From Rhodanobacter denitrificans (GTDB lineage Bacteria; Pseudomonadota; Gammaproteobacteria; Xanthomonadales; Rhodanobacteraceae): a stretch of 64,000 bases of DNA. Where the stretch lies: positions 1 to 64,000 of the forward strand of contig JAFIHF010000041.1 of the NCBI GenBank assembly GCA_017848855.1. The letters are read 5' to 3'. This document shows positions 41,948 to 53,307 of the stretch, piece after piece. Under the pieces are notes generated by a model. That model ran no database searches, was not told the DNA's origin, and saw nothing but the letters and a program-made list of their open reading frames with translations. The position numbers were made by a program, and so were the translations under genes. How positions within the stretch are numbered: position 1 is the first letter of the stretch; every line of letters starts with the position of its first letter.

Positions 41948-42475
41948 ATCGCTACCACCGACAACAAGGGCAACCGCCGCAACCATGAGATCCGCGTGCC
42001 GCGCGTGCGCGTGATCGGCCCGGATTCCGAGCAGCTCGGCATTCTTTCCCGCGACGAGGCACTGCGCGCGGCGGAAGAGGCGGGCCTCGACCTGGTCGAG
42101 ATCCAGCCGAACGGCGACCCGCCGGTCTGCCGCATCATGGACTACGGCAAGTTCAAGTTCGAAGCCCAGAAGAAGGCCCAGGCCGCCAAGAAGAAGCAGA
42201 AGCAGGTCGAGATCAAGGAAGTGAAGTTCCGTCCGGTCACGGACGTGGGCGACTACGAGATCAAGCTGCGCAACATGCTTCGCTTCCTCGAGGAAGGCGA
42301 CAAGGTCAAGGTCACCATCCGCTTCCGCGGCCGCGAGATGTCCCACCAGGACCTCGGCCAGGAAATGGCCAAGCGCATCCAGACCGACATCGGCGAGAAC
42401 GGCCAGGTGGAATCCTTCCCGCGTCTGGAAGGCCGCCAGATGGTCATGATGATCGGCCCCAAGAAGAAGCAGTAA
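41948..42475 (+). CDS. infC: Translation initiation factor IF-3 (ATC start)
   Basis: IF-3 prevents premature subunit joining and proofreads the start codon. Homology continues upstream of the first ATG-like frame ([15 protein letters not shown]) to an ATC at 41948, eight bases after a perfect GGAGG. No ATG, GTG or TTG is in frame between. infC of E. coli starts at AUU and uses this for autoregulation, so an ATC start is credible and gives 175 residues. Conserved parts are [37 protein letters not shown] and [13 protein letters not shown]. It ends with PKKKQ as in E. coli. Confidence 0.93.
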   Translation: MATTDNKGNRRNHEIRVPRVRVIGPDSEQLGILSRDEALRAAEEAGLDLVEIQPNGDPPVCRIMDYGKFKFEAQKKAQAAKKKQKQVEIKEVKFRPVTDVGDYEIKLRNMLRFLEEGDKVKVTIRFRGREMSHQDLGQEMAKRIQTDIGENGQVESFPRLEGRQMVMMIGPKKKQ

Positions 42476-42564
42476 GCGAACGGCGGCCTCCGGGCTGCCG
42501 TTTTTGCTGCTGCGGATCGGCTCCGCGCGTTCCCCTCCCGCACCCGCGGGAGCGATAGCCTTTT

Positions 42565-42634
42565 CCCGAGTCCCGAGTCCCGAGTCCCGAGTCCCGAGTC
42601 CCGAGTCCCGAGTCCCGAGTCCCGAGTCCCGAGT
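42565..42634. repeat. Heptad array (CCCGAGT)10 between infC and rpmI
   Basis: Ten exact CCCGAGT units in tandem lie inside the infC-rpmI-rplT transcript, 90 bp after the infC stop and 150 bp before rpmI. It is the largest array of this unit in the window; the others are at lpxB (four plus four) and near 14546 and 14634. Confidence 0.95.
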
Positions 42635-42785
42635 CCCGCGGCCAGACTGGCGCCAACCCCGCATCCCCCGTATAATCGCCCGTTCGACCCGCCAGGAAGG
42701 GTCGTGCACCGATGTCGGCAGGATGGAAAGCGTGGCCTCGCGGCCGCCGCCGAATCAGTCAGAAAACCATGATGCGGAGCATTTC

Positions 42786-42983
42786 ATGCCCAAGATCAAG
42801 ACCAACCGGGCGGCGGCGAAGCGTTTTCGCAAGACCGCTTCCGGCAAGTTCAAGGCCGGTCACGCCTTCAAGTCGCACATCCTGACCAAGAAGGCCACCA
42901 AGCGTAAGCGCAACCTGCGCGCCACCAACCACGTCAAGGCGTGCGACACCAAGGGTGTGGCTCGCATGTTGCCGTATCTCTGA
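42786..42983 (+). CDS. rpmI: 50S ribosomal protein L35
   Basis: The 65-residue basic protein begins [20 protein letters not shown] and contains [15 protein letters not shown], the complete L35 family signature. GGAG is six bases before the ATG. It lies between infC and rplT as in most bacteria, but 310 bp from infC because of the heptad array. Confidence 0.97.
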   Translation: MPKIKTNRAAAKRFRKTASGKFKAGHAFKSHILTKKATKRKRNLRATNHVKACDTKGVARMLPYL

Positions 42984-43000
42984 GACGGGAGGACTAGACC

Positions 43001-43360
43001 ATGGCTCGTGTCAAGCGTGGCGTTACCGCCCGTCGTCGTCACAAGAAGATCATCGGCCGCGCGAAGGGCTACTACAACGCCCGCCGCAAGGTATTCCGCG
43101 TAGCGAACCAGGCCGTCATCAAGGCTGGCCAGTACGCCTACATCGGCCGCAAGCAGAAGAAGCGCCAGTTCCGCGCCCTGTGGATCGTGCGCATCAACGC
43201 TGCCGCCCGTCAGTTCGGCCTGTCCTACAGCCGCCTGATCAACGGCCTGCTGAAGGCCGGCGTCACCGTCGACCGCAAGGTGCTGGCCGACATCGCCGTG
43301 CACGACATCAAGGCGTTTGGTGCGATCGCTGAAAAGGCGAAGGCCGCCCTGGCTGCATGA
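43001..43360 (+). CDS. rplT: 50S ribosomal protein L20
   Basis: The 119-residue protein begins [20 protein letters not shown] and contains [20 protein letters not shown] and RQKKRQFR-like segments typical of L20. In E. coli L20 represses its own operon by binding the mRNA; I did not identify that site here. GGGAGGA precedes the start by about ten bases. A strong terminator follows. Confidence 0.97.
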   Translation: MARVKRGVTARRRHKKIIGRAKGYYNARRKVFRVANQAVIKAGQYAYIGRKQKKRQFRALWIVRINAAARQFGLSYSRLINGLLKAGVTVDRKVLADIAVHDIKAFGAIAEKAKAALAA

Positions 43361-43393
43361 TCGTCACTCGCTGACGATATGATGTGAATCGAG

Positions 43394-43429
43394 CGGGGAG
43401 AAGGCCATCAGCCTTCTCCCCGTTTTTGT
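43394..43429 (+). terminator. Terminator after rplT
   Basis: CGGGGAGAAGGC, loop CATCA, GCCTTCTCCCCG, followed by TTTTTGTTT. It closes the thrS-rplT unit, so pheS needs its own promoter or read-through. Confidence 0.92.
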
Positions 43430-43436
43430 TTAATGA

Positions 43437-44603
<1,167 letters not shown>

Positions 44604-44622
44604 ACCGGGCAGGGAACACACG

Positions 44623-47001
44623 ATGAAATTTTCCGAGAACTGGCTGCGCGAGCTGGTCGACATCAAGGCCGACCGCGCCCAGCTGGCCCACGCACTGACC
44701 ATGGCCGGGCTGGAAGTGGAAGAGCTCACCCCGCTGGGCGAAAGCCTGGACGGCGTGGTGGTGGCCGAGATCGTCTCCGCCGAAAAGCATCCCGAAGCCG
44801 ATCGCCTCAAGGTGTGCAAGGTGGACGCGGGGCAGGGTGAGCCGCTCACCATCGTCTGCGGCGCGCCGAATGCGCGCGTGGGCATCCGCGTGCCGCTGGC
44901 CACGGTGGGTGCGAACCTGCCGGGTGGCATCGCCATCAAGGCGGCGAAGCTGCGCGGCGTGGAGTCGTTCGGCATGTTGTGCTCGGCCAAGGAGCTGGGC
45001 ATCGACGCGGACGCTTCGGGTCTGCTGGAGCTGCCGCTGGACGCGCCGGTCGGCCAGCCGCTGGCGAGCTATCTCGGCCTGCCCGACGCCAGCATCGAGC
45101 TGAAGCTCACGCCGAACCGCCCGGACTGCCTCGGCCTCGTCGGCCTCGCGCACGACGTGGCCGCGCTGTTCGGCAGCCGCGTGAAGGCCGGCGCGCAGGC
45201 GCCCGTCGCCGTCGCCAGCGAAGCGCGTCGCGGCATCCGCCTCGAAGCCGGCAAGGACGCGCCGCGCTACCTCGGCCGCGTCGTCGAGGGCATCGACCCC
45301 GCCGCGCGCACGCCGCTGTGGCTGGCCGAGCGCCTGCGCCGCGCCGGCCTGCGCCCGATCAGCGCGGTGGTCGACATCACCAACTACGTGATGCTGGAGC
45401 TGGGCCAGCCCATGCACGCGTTCGACAACGGCAAGCTCGACGGCGACATCGTGGTGCGCCACGCGCGCGCCGGCGAGACGCTGAAGCTGCTCGACGGCAG
45501 CGAAGCGGCGCTGGACGAAGGTTTCGTGCTGATCGCCGACGAGCAAAAACCGCTGGCGGTGGCGGGCGTGATGGGCGGCTTCGACTCGCGCGTCACCGAC
45601 GCCACGCACGACATCTTCTTCGAGGCCGCGCACTTCGCGCCGGCCGCGATCATGGGCCGCGCGCGCAAGCTGGGCCTGCACACCGACGCCTCGCACCGCT
45701 TCGAGCGCGGCGTCGATCCCGAGCTGCCGCGCCGTGCGCTGGAGCGCGCCACCGAACTGCTGCTGGCGATCGCCGGCGGCAAGGCCGGGCCGGTGCTGGT
45801 GGCGGAAAACCTCGCCGACCTGCCGCAGCCCGCGCCGGTGACGCTGCGCCGTGCGCGCCTCGCACGCGTGCTGGGCGTGGACGTGGCCGATGCCGAAGTG
45901 GCGCGCATCTTCACCGCGCTGGGCATGCAGGTGGAAACGCTGGCCGAAGGCTGGCGCATCACCGCGCCCAGCAGCCGCTTCGACATCGAGCGCGAGGAAG
46001 ACCTCGTCGAGGAAGTCGCGCGCATCTTTGGCTACGACCACATCCCCACCGCCACGCCGGCCGGCGCGTTGGCGCTGGCTGCCGAGCCGGAGGCGCGCAT
46101 CGGCGAGCTGGCGCTGCGCGAGCAGTTGGCCGCGCGCGGCTACTTCGAAGCGGTGAACCTGTCCTTTGTCGCGAATGAACTGCTGGCGCAGTGGGGCCTG
46201 GCCGGGCAGGGCGTGCCGCTGGCCAATCCGCTGTCGGTCGATCTGGCCGTGATGCGCCCCTCGCTGCTGCCGGGCCTGGTCGAGGCGCTACGCCACAATC
46301 GCGCGCGCCAGCAGGAGCGGGTGCGGCTGTTCGAAGTCGCACGCGTGTTCGCGGCGGGCAACCCGCCCATCGAAACCCCCAGCCTTGCCATCGCCGCCTG
46401 CGGCACCGCCCGCGCCGAGCAGTGGGGCGAGCCGTCCCGCGCGCTGGATTTCTTCGATCTCAAGGGCGATCTGGACGCGCTGCTCGCCTGGGGCGGCGAG
46501 CCGCAGCGCTGGTCGGTGCATGCCGACGGCCTGCCGGCCTGGCTGCATCCGGGGCGCGGCGCGCGTCTCGCGCGCGACGGCGCGACGGTGGGCTACATCG
46601 GCGCCCTGCATCCGCAGCTGGCCAAGGTGCTGGACCTGGGGCCGGACGTGCACGTGCTGGAACTGGCGCTGGAGCCGCTGCTGGCCCGCCGCCTGCCCAA
46701 GGCACAACCGGTGGCGCGCTTCCCCTCGGTGCGCCGCGACATCGCCGTCGAGGTGCCGGAGGGCGTGGCTTGGGCGCGGATCGGCGAGGTCGTCCGCGAC
46801 AGCCTCGGCACCGTGCTGCAGGAGCTGCGCCTGTTCGATCGCTACAGCGGCAAGGGGGTCGAAGCGGGCCGAAAAAGTCTCGCTATGGGCTTGATTTTGC
46901 AGGATGCTTCCCGCACCCTTACCGATGACGACGCAGACCGTTGGGTGCGGCAGGCGATTGCCGCACTGGAACAGACTTGCCAGGCTAAGTTGCGAGGATG
47001 A
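44623..47001 (+). CDS. pheT: Phenylalanyl-tRNA synthetase beta subunit
   Basis: The 792-residue beta subunit has the N-terminal EMAP-like tRNA-binding domain ([19 protein letters not shown]), the B3/B4 editing domain ([16 protein letters not shown]), the B5 domain, a catalytically inactive class II-like core, and the C-terminal FDX-ACB anticodon-binding domain ([17 protein letters not shown]). Length matches E. coli (795). It follows pheS by 19 bp, and its stop is one base from the ihfA start. Confidence 0.96.
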   Translation: MKFSENWLRELVDIKADRAQLAHALTMAGLEVEELTPLGESLDGVVVAEIVSAEKHPEADRLKVCKVDAGQGEPLTIVCGAPNARVGIRVPLATVGANLPGGIAIKAAKLRGVESFGMLCSAKELGIDADASGLLELPLDAPVGQPLASYLGLPDASIELKLTPNRPDCLGLVGLAHDVAALFGSRVKAGAQAPVAVASEARRGIRLEAGKDAPRYLGRVVEGIDPAARTPLWLAERLRRAGLRPISAVVDITNYVMLELGQPMHAFDNGKLDGDIVVRHARAGETLKLLDGSEAALDEGFVLIADEQKPLAVAGVMGGFDSRVTDATHDIFFEAAHFAPAAIMGRARKLGLHTDASHRFERGVDPELPRRALERATELLLAIAGGKAGPVLVAENLADLPQPAPVTLRRARLARVLGVDVADAEVARIFTALGMQVETLAEGWRITAPSSRFDIEREEDLVEEVARIFGYDHIPTATPAGALALAAEPEARIGELALREQLAARGYFEAVNLSFVANELLAQWGLAGQGVPLANPLSVDLAVMRPSLLPGLVEALRHNRARQQERVRLFEVARVFAAGNPPIETPSLAIAACGTARAEQWGEPSRALDFFDLKGDLDALLAWGGEPQRWSVHADGLPAWLHPGRGARLARDGATVGYIGALHPQLAKVLDLGPDVHVLELALEPLLARRLPKAQPVARFPSVRRDIAVEVPEGVAWARIGEVVRDSLGTVLQELRLFDRYSGKGVEAGRKSLAMGLILQDASRTLTDDDADRWVRQAIAALEQTCQAKLRG

Positions 47002-47002
47002 G

Positions 47003-47302
47003 ATGGCGCTGACCAAGGCGGATATGGCCGAGCGGCTTTTCCTTGACGTGGGCCTCAACAAGCGTGAAGCCAAGGAGTTCGTGGATGCCTGTTTCGAGGT
47101 CGTCCGCGAAGCACTGGAGAGGGGGGAGCAGGTGAAGCTGTCGGGCTTCGGCAACTTCGACCTGCGCGAGAAGAACCAGCGGCCCGGGCGCAACCCCAAG
47201 ACCGGCGAGGAGATCCCGATCTCCGCGCGCCGGGTGGTGACGTTCCGGCCAGGGCAGAAACTCAAGGTGCGAGTCGAGGGCTATGCTGGACCAAGGGAAT
47301 AA
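47003..47302 (+). CDS. ihfA: Integration host factor alpha subunit
   Basis: IHF-alpha pairs with IHF-beta to bend DNA sharply in replication, recombination and transcription. The 99-residue protein begins [20 protein letters not shown] and has the DNA-arm segment [20 protein letters not shown] with the intercalating Pro. The pheT-ihfA-merR order is the usual one. It overlaps the next gene by 20 bp. Confidence 0.96.
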   Translation: MALTKADMAERLFLDVGLNKREAKEFVDACFEVVREALERGEQVKLSGFGNFDLREKNQRPGRNPKTGEEIPISARRVVTFRPGQKLKVRVEGYAGPRE

Positions 47303-47639
47303 CACCGAACTGCCGCCCATCCCGGCCAAGCGCTACTTCACCATCGGCGAAGTGGGCGAGCTGTGCGGGGTGAAGCCGCACGTGCTGCGCTACTGGGAGC
47401 AGGAATTCCCCGCGCTGAACCCGGTGAAGCGCCGCGGCAACCGGCGCTACTACCAGCGCCACGACGTGCTGATGATCCGCCAGATCCGCGCGCTGCTGTA
47501 CGACGAGGGCTTCACCATCACCGGCGCACGCGCGCGGCTGGAAGGCCCGCAGGCGCGGGTGGAGGCGAGCATGTCGCACCAGATCGTGCACCAGGTGCGG
47601 TTGGAACTCGAAGAAGTTCTCGCCTTGCTGCGTCGCTGA
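47283..47639 (+). CDS. MerR-family transcriptional regulator
   Basis: The 118-residue protein has an N-terminal winged-helix domain ([40 protein letters not shown]) and a short C-terminal helix ([16 protein letters not shown]) for dimerisation. It has no effector domain. It is the small regulator that commonly follows ihfA in proteobacteria; its target is not known. GAGGG lies before the ATG, inside ihfA. Confidence 0.88.
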   Translation: MLDQGNNTELPPIPAKRYFTIGEVGELCGVKPHVLRYWEQEFPALNPVKRRGNRRYYQRHDVLMIRQIRALLYDEGFTITGARARLEGPQARVEASMSHQIVHQVRLELEEVLALLRR

Positions 47640-47727
47640 GCGCATTCATCTGCTATAGTTCGCGCTTCCCGATCGCACGATCGCGAAGCACACAAGGCGG
47701 CCACGTTGCCGCCTTTCAAGTCCAAGT

Positions 47728-47804
47728 CGGGGCGTAGCGCAGCCTGGTAGCGCATTTGCCTGGGGGGCAAAGGGTCGTCGGTTCGAATCCGGCCGCCCCG
47801 ACCA
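47728..47804 (+). tRNA. tRNA-Pro (GGG)
   Basis: This is a 77-nt cloverleaf: acceptor arms CGGGGCG and CGCCCCG, D arm GCGCAGCCTGGTAGCGC, anticodon GGG in the loop between TTTGC and GCAAA, T arm GTCGGTTCGAATCCGGC and encoded CCA. The following GGCGCC-TGCG-GGCGCC hairpin with a short T run (47821-47842) may be its terminator. Confidence 0.96.
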
Positions 47805-47930
47805 ATCTGGAAACACCGACGGCGCCTGCGGGCGCCGTTTGCGTATGCGGACTTCCATCATCCGCCGCAGGAAATTGCCGCGCGGGCCGGCTAGGCTCTG
47901 GCATCGGGTTTGTCCACCAGGAGATGCCGC

Positions 47931-48662
47931 ATGCCGTCGAACAGCTGCCACCCGAACGCGCCGCACGAGAAGCTCAAGGCGCCCGACTGGTACGTTTCCG
48001 CGCTGATGCTGGACCGCGCGCTGGACGCGATCCTGCGCCGGGTGAAGAAGCTCGACCGCGAGCACGACATCCCCTACCTCGCCGGCTACAGACAGGACGG
48101 CAAGACCATCTACATCGACCGCCACTTGCCGAAGAGTTTCACGTTCCGCGGCCGCACGATCGAGGTGGACCGCTTCCTGATCCTGCACGAGGAAGTGGAG
48201 AAGACCCTGATCGACCAGCTCGGCCTGCATTACCTGCACGCGCACCAGATCGCCACGCGCGCCGAGGAGGCCGCGGTGAACGCGCAGCGCGTCACCTGGA
48301 AGGCCTACGACCGCTTCATGCAGAAGTACGTGAAATCCGTCGGCGACGAGCACCTGCAGAAGGTGCCGGCCGACCTCGACCTCAAGCCCTATCGCGACTA
48401 CCACGACTACGACCTGATGCAGCGGATGGAGCAGCATCTCGAGCGCACGCCGGGGCTGGGCGCGAAGCTCAAGGCCGAGCTGAAGTCCTACGCCGCCGCG
48501 TTCCGCGAGGAACACGCGGTGGAGCGGCGGCGTGCGGCGCGTGGCGCCGAAGCGGGCAAGCGCGCGGCCGCCGTGCCGAAGCAGGCGGCCGCGAAGAAGC
48601 CGGCGGCGAAAACGGCGGCGCGCAAGCCGGCCGCGAAGGCGGCGGCCCGCAAGCGCCGCTGA
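47931..48662 (+). CDS. Conserved-looking protein with histone H1-like tail
   Basis: The 243-residue protein has an N-terminal globular part (about 1-190), with LDRALDAILRRVKKLDREHD, AGYRQDGKTIYIDRHLPKSF and FLILHEEVEKTLIDQLGLHY, the last resembling a metal-binding HExxx-type helix but without a proper HExxH. The last 50 residues are Lys/Ala/Arg-rich (KKPAAKTAARKPAAKAAARK), like bacterial histone H1-type tails that bind DNA. AGGAG precedes the ATG. I do not recognise the family; a DNA-associated role is inferred only from the tail. Confidence 0.75.
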   Translation: MPSNSCHPNAPHEKLKAPDWYVSALMLDRALDAILRRVKKLDREHDIPYLAGYRQDGKTIYIDRHLPKSFTFRGRTIEVDRFLILHEEVEKTLIDQLGLHYLHAHQIATRAEEAAVNAQRVTWKAYDRFMQKYVKSVGDEHLQKVPADLDLKPYRDYHDYDLMQRMEQHLERTPGLGAKLKAELKSYAAAFREEHAVERRRAARGAEAGKRAAAVPKQAAAKKPAAKTAARKPAAKAAARKRR

Positions 48663-48707
48663 GCCGACGAATCCGCGGCGACGCGCCGGCCGGCGCGTCG
48701 CGCGCCC

Positions 48708-49940
48708 TCAGTACAGCACGCGGCTGCGCAGCGTGCCGGGGATCGCCGCCAGCTTGTCCTTCAGCGCATTGGACTGCGCCTCGTCGGCGGCCACGTCGAT
48801 CACCACGTAGCCCACTTCCGCGTCGGTCTGCAGGAACTGCGCGTCGATGTTGATGTTGCCCGCGGAGAACAGCTCGTTGATGCGCGACAGCACGCCGGGC
48901 ACGTTCTTGTGGATGTGCAGCAGGCGGCGGCTGCGCGGATGCTCGGGCAGCGACACCTCGGGGAAGTTCACCGCCGACAGGGTGGAGCCGTTGTCGCTGT
49001 AGCGCACCAGCTTGCTGGCCACCTCGATGCCGATGTTGTCCTGCGCCTCCAGCGTGCTGCCGCCGATGTGCGGGGTGAGGATCACGTTGTCCAGGCCCAC
49101 CAGCGGCGACACGAACGGGTCGTCGTTGCCCTTCGGCTCGACCGGGAACACGTCCACCGCGGCGCCGGCGAGGTGGCCGGACTGCAGCGCCGCGGCCAGC
49201 GCCTCGATGTCGACCACGCTGCCGCGCGAGGCGTTGATCAGCAGGGCGCCCTGGCGCATCGCGGCGATTTCCCTCGCGCCGAACATCAGCTTGGTGCTCG
49301 GGGTTTCCGGCACGTGCAGGGTCACCACGTCGGCGCGCTGCAGCAGGTCGTCGAGGCCCGCCGCCGCGTGCGCGTTGCCCAGCGCCAGCTTGGTCTCCAC
49401 GTCGTGGAAGATCACCTGCATGCCCAGGCTCTCGGCCAGCACGCCCACCTGGGTGCCGATGTGGCCGTAGCCGATCACGCCCAGCACCTTGCCGCGCGCC
49501 TCGTAGCTGCCGGCGGCGGACTTGCTCCAGCCGCCGCGGTGGCACTGCGCGTTGCGTTGCGGGATGCCGCGCAACAGCATGATCGCTTCGGCGATCACCA
49601 GCTCGGCCACGCTGCGCGTGTTGGAGTAGGGCGCGTTGAACACCGGGATGCCCAGCCGCTCGGCCTCGGGCAGGTCGACCTGGTTGGTGCCGATGCAGAA
49701 GCAGCCCGCCGCGATCAGCCGCTTGGCGTGGCGCAGCACCTCGGCGGTGAGCTGGGTGCGCGAGCGCAGGCCCACGATGTGGGCGTCGGCGATGCGTTCC
49801 AGCAGGGTCGCCTCGGGCAGCGACTTCTGGTGGTATTCGATATTGGTGTAGCCGGCGCGCTTGAACACTTCCACCGCGGTCTGACTCACCCCCTCCAGCA
49901 GCAGCACCTTGATGTCTTGCCGTGGGAACGAGGTCTTCAT
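48708..49940 (-). CDS. serA: D-3-phosphoglycerate dehydrogenase
   Basis: SerA oxidises 3-phosphoglycerate in serine synthesis and, as known for E. coli and Pseudomonas, also reduces 2-oxoglutarate to D-2-hydroxyglutarate. The 410-residue protein has VLGVIGYGHIGTQVGVLAES (NAD-binding), NASRGSVVD and HIGGSTLEAQDNIG (catalytic Arg, Glu and His region) and a C-terminal ACT domain (NVPGVLSRINELFSAGNINI) for serine feedback. Length equals the E. coli form. It is divergent from a D-2-hydroxyglutarate dehydrogenase-like gene. Confidence 0.96.
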   Translation of the reverse strand: MKTSFPRQDIKVLLLEGVSQTAVEVFKRAGYTNIEYHQKSLPEATLLERIADAHIVGLRSRTQLTAEVLRHAKRLIAAGCFCIGTNQVDLPEAERLGIPVFNAPYSNTRSVAELVIAEAIMLLRGIPQRNAQCHRGGWSKSAAGSYEARGKVLGVIGYGHIGTQVGVLAESLGMQVIFHDVETKLALGNAHAAAGLDDLLQRADVVTLHVPETPSTKLMFGAREIAAMRQGALLINASRGSVVDIEALAAALQSGHLAGAAVDVFPVEPKGNDDPFVSPLVGLDNVILTPHIGGSTLEAQDNIGIEVASKLVRYSDNGSTLSAVNFPEVSLPEHPRSRRLLHIHKNVPGVLSRINELFSAGNINIDAQFLQTDAEVGYVVIDVAADEAQSNALKDKLAAIPGTLRSRVLY

Positions 49941-49991
49941 GATGGCTCCGGAGGTGGAATGGAGCTGCTACTATGCCAGAATTGCCGCGTT

Positions 49992-50028
49992 GCAGCATCA
50001 TGATATTTGGACGTCCAAACGATGCTGC
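49992..50028. promoter_or_regulatory. Nested palindrome between serA and the FAD dehydrogenase gene
   Basis: TTTGGACGTCCAAA (50006-50019) is a perfect 14-bp palindrome. It lies inside a wider inverted repeat, GCAGCATC at 49992-49999 and GATGCTGC at 50021-50028. It is central to the 112-bp divergent promoter region, so it is a good candidate operator for joint control of both genes. Confidence 0.6.
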
Positions 50029-50052
50029 ATTCATAAGCCAGCCGGAGACCAC

Positions 50053-51450
50053 ATGAGCGCCCCCCTGGACGACCTCGCCCGCCGCCTGCCCGACCTGCGC
50101 CTGCTCACCGCCGCCGGCGACCTCGAACACTACGGCCGCGACTGGACGCGCCGCTGGACGCCGGCGCCGCTGGCGATCGCGCTGCCGGCCTGCGTCGGGG
50201 AAGTGCAGGCCATCGTGCGCTGGGCCAACGAGCACCGCGTGGCGATCGTGCCCTCGGGCGGCCGCACCGGGCTCTCCGGCGGCGCGGTGGCGGCGCGCGG
50301 CGAACTGGTGCTGAGCCTGGAGCGGATGAACCGCGTGCTCGGCTTCGACGCCGCCGACCGCACGCTCACCGTGCAGCCGGGCATGCCGCTGGAAGCCGTG
50401 CATGCGGCGGCGCGCGAGCACGGCCTGATCTATCCGGTGGACTTCGCCGCGCGCGGCTCCTGCTCCATCGGCGGCAACATCGCCACCAACGCCGGCGGCA
50501 TCCGGGTGATCCGCTACGGCAACACCCGCGAGTGGATCGCGGGTTTGAAGGTGGTGGCCGGCAACGGCGAGTTGCTGGATTTGAACCGCGCGCTGGTGAA
50601 GAACTCCAGCGGCTACGATTTCCGCCAGCTGCTGATCGGCTCGGAAGGCACGCTGGGCATCGTGGTGGAAGCCACGCTCAAGCTCACCGATCCGCCGCCG
50701 CCCGCGCAGACCATGCTGCTGGCGCTGCCGAGCATGGAGGCGGTGCTTGCGGTATTCGCGCTGTTCCGCGCGAAGCTCGCGCTGCAGGCGTTCGAGTTCT
50801 TCACCGACGTGGCGCTCAGGCACGTGCTGGCGCACGGCGCGCAGCGCGCCATCGAGGGCGATCATCCGTACTACGTGGTCACCGAGTTTGACGCACCCGA
50901 CGAGGCCGCGCAGGAGGCGGCGCTCGCGGTGTTCGGCGAGGGCATGGAGCAGGGCTGGATCGTCGACGGCGTGATCGCGCAGAGCGAGGCGCAGGCCGCC
51001 GCGCTGTGGCGGCTGCGCGAGGGCATCACCGAAAGCCTCGCCCCGCACAAGCCGTACAAGAACGACGTCTCCGTGCGCATCGGCGCGGTGCCCGCTTTCC
51101 TGCACGCGATGCAGGCGCTGCTCGCGCGCGAGTACCCGCAGATCGAGGTGGTGTGGTTCGGCCATATCGGCGACGGCAACCTGCACATCAACGTGCTGAA
51201 GCCCGCGGACATGGCGGACGCGGATTTCATCGCGCAGTGCGAACACGTCACCAAGCTGCTCGCCGCCACGCTGAAGGAATACGGCGGCAGTATCTCCGCC
51301 GAGCACGGCATCGGCCTGGTCAAGCGGCCCTACCTCGACAGCACGCGCAGCGCGGCGGAGATCGCGTTGATGCGCGGCGTGCGCATGGTGTTCGATCCGA
51401 ACGGCATCCTGAATCCTGGCAAGTTGTTCGAGGTGGGGGTGTCGGACTGA
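50053..51450 (+). CDS. FAD-linked D-2-hydroxyglutarate dehydrogenase-like protein
   Basis: The 465-residue flavoprotein oxidises a D-2-hydroxy acid. It has the PCMH-type FAD domain (VPSGGRTGLSGGAV, GGNIATNAGGIRVIRYGNTR, KNSSGYDFRQLLIGSEGTLG) and the FAD-oxidase C domain (WFGHIGDGNLHINV, SAEHGIGLVKRPYL) with metal-binding His. Family members include D-lactate, glycolate and D-2-hydroxyglutarate dehydrogenases. Divergence from serA favours D-2-hydroxyglutarate, the SerA by-product, as substrate. GGAG precedes the ATG by seven bases. Confidence 0.87.
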   Translation: MSAPLDDLARRLPDLRLLTAAGDLEHYGRDWTRRWTPAPLAIALPACVGEVQAIVRWANEHRVAIVPSGGRTGLSGGAVAARGELVLSLERMNRVLGFDAADRTLTVQPGMPLEAVHAAAREHGLIYPVDFAARGSCSIGGNIATNAGGIRVIRYGNTREWIAGLKVVAGNGELLDLNRALVKNSSGYDFRQLLIGSEGTLGIVVEATLKLTDPPPPAQTMLLALPSMEAVLAVFALFRAKLALQAFEFFTDVALRHVLAHGAQRAIEGDHPYYVVTEFDAPDEAAQEAALAVFGEGMEQGWIVDGVIAQSEAQAAALWRLREGITESLAPHKPYKNDVSVRIGAVPAFLHAMQALLAREYPQIEVVWFGHIGDGNLHINVLKPADMADADFIAQCEHVTKLLAATLKEYGGSISAEHGIGLVKRPYLDSTRSAAEIALMRGVRMVFDPNGILNPGKLFEVGVSD

Positions 51451-51451
51451 A

Positions 51452-52527
<1,076 letters not shown>

Positions 52528-52534
52528 TCCTGCT

Positions 52535-52575
52535 TTTCTCCCTCCCCCGTTGGGGGAGATGGGTGGGGAGAGGGG
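52535..52575. repeat. CTCTCCCC-type palindromic repeat
   Basis: TCTCCCTCCCCCGTTGGGGG then AGATGGGTGGGGAGAGGG, an imperfect member of the dispersed palindrome family, lies just after the pip stop. Confidence 0.55.
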
Positions 52576-52595
52576 CTTTTGCTTTTCTTGGTTTT

Positions 52596-52948
52596 CGCAA
52601 GTTTCAAAGCGGTTTCGAGCCGCTGCCGCGGCCCGAGCTACTTCTCTTTTGCTTGTCCACGCACGCGCAGGAGCGCGTGCGAACGGCGAAGCCGGCCCGA
52701 AGGGCGGAGGGCATGGATGCCCGGAGTCAAAGAGAAGTAGCCAAGAGAAAAGGACACCCCGCGGCGACGCTCTCCGGGCATCCTGCCCTCCGAGTCCGTG
52801 AGTCGGGGCCGGGCTTTTCGAGCGGGCTCCTGCCCGCGCGAAAAGGCGTTGCCCTCCCTGGCAACGCCCGCTGCGCGGCCTCTTCGTCCCCGCCTCACCG
52901 TCGCCGAGGGGCCCCGGGAAAAGCAGCGCGCTCCCAGCGCGCAGAAGC
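52596..52948 (+). repeat. Multi-hairpin intergenic element, copy A3
   Basis: The box order of copy A1 is repeated in full. The AAAGCGGTTTCGAG box and the GC box precede stem 1 (CTACTTCTCTTT...AAAGAGAAGTAG), whose loop carries an insertion of about 70 bp with its own GC hairpins. The GGACACCCCGCGGCGACGC linker follows. Stem 3 is at 52814-52845 (CTTTTCG outer, GCGGGC/GCCCGC inner), stem 4 at 52846-52867 (GCGTTGCC/GGCAACGC) and the terminal GCGCGC stem at 52924-52942. No gene is supported in the 780-bp gap 52528-53307. Confidence 0.75.
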
Positions 52949-53089
52949 AACGGCCAGAGCTAAGCGTCGCAAGATTCGGCTCCTCAGTTTCCAGATACGT
53001 CGCGGGGTGGCTGCTGTGGGGCGACGTGTCGACGAGCGTTGATCCAACGTCCTCGACACGGCCTGCTTGTAGGGTCGGCGGATTGAACA

Positions 53090-53250
53090 GGCCATTTCTC
53101 TGGGTTACTTCTCTTGACTCCGGGCATCCTGCCCTCCGCCCTTCGGGCCGGCTTCGCCGTTCGCCACCGCTCCTGCGATGGCGTGGGCCAGCAAAGAGAA
53201 GTGACTCGGGCGCCGGCCGGCGACCGAAACCGCTCTGTCGCTTGCGGAAG
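53090..53250 (-). repeat. Multi-hairpin intergenic element, copy A4 (inverted, short)
   Basis: On the minus strand this copy has the AGAGCGGTTTCGG box, a diverged GC box and stem 1 (TCACTTCTCTTTG...AAGAGAAGTAA). It carries the same kind of loop insertion as A3 (GGCGAACGGCGAAGCCGGCC, GGGCGGAGGGCAGGATGCCC). Stems 2-5 are absent. It faces A3 across about 140 bp, the same inverted-pair layout as A1 and A2. Confidence 0.7.
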
Positions 53251-53307
53251 CATGAGCTGTCGTGAGCGCTCTCTACTCACCCCGGCGGGGCGTGGAAGGA
53301 CGAGGGC

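Noticed and set aside
42565-42634. Heptad array considered as CRISPR or a phage iteron set
   Set aside because: The unit is 7 bp, contiguous and perfect, with scattered short copies elsewhere. It is a simple tandem repeat.
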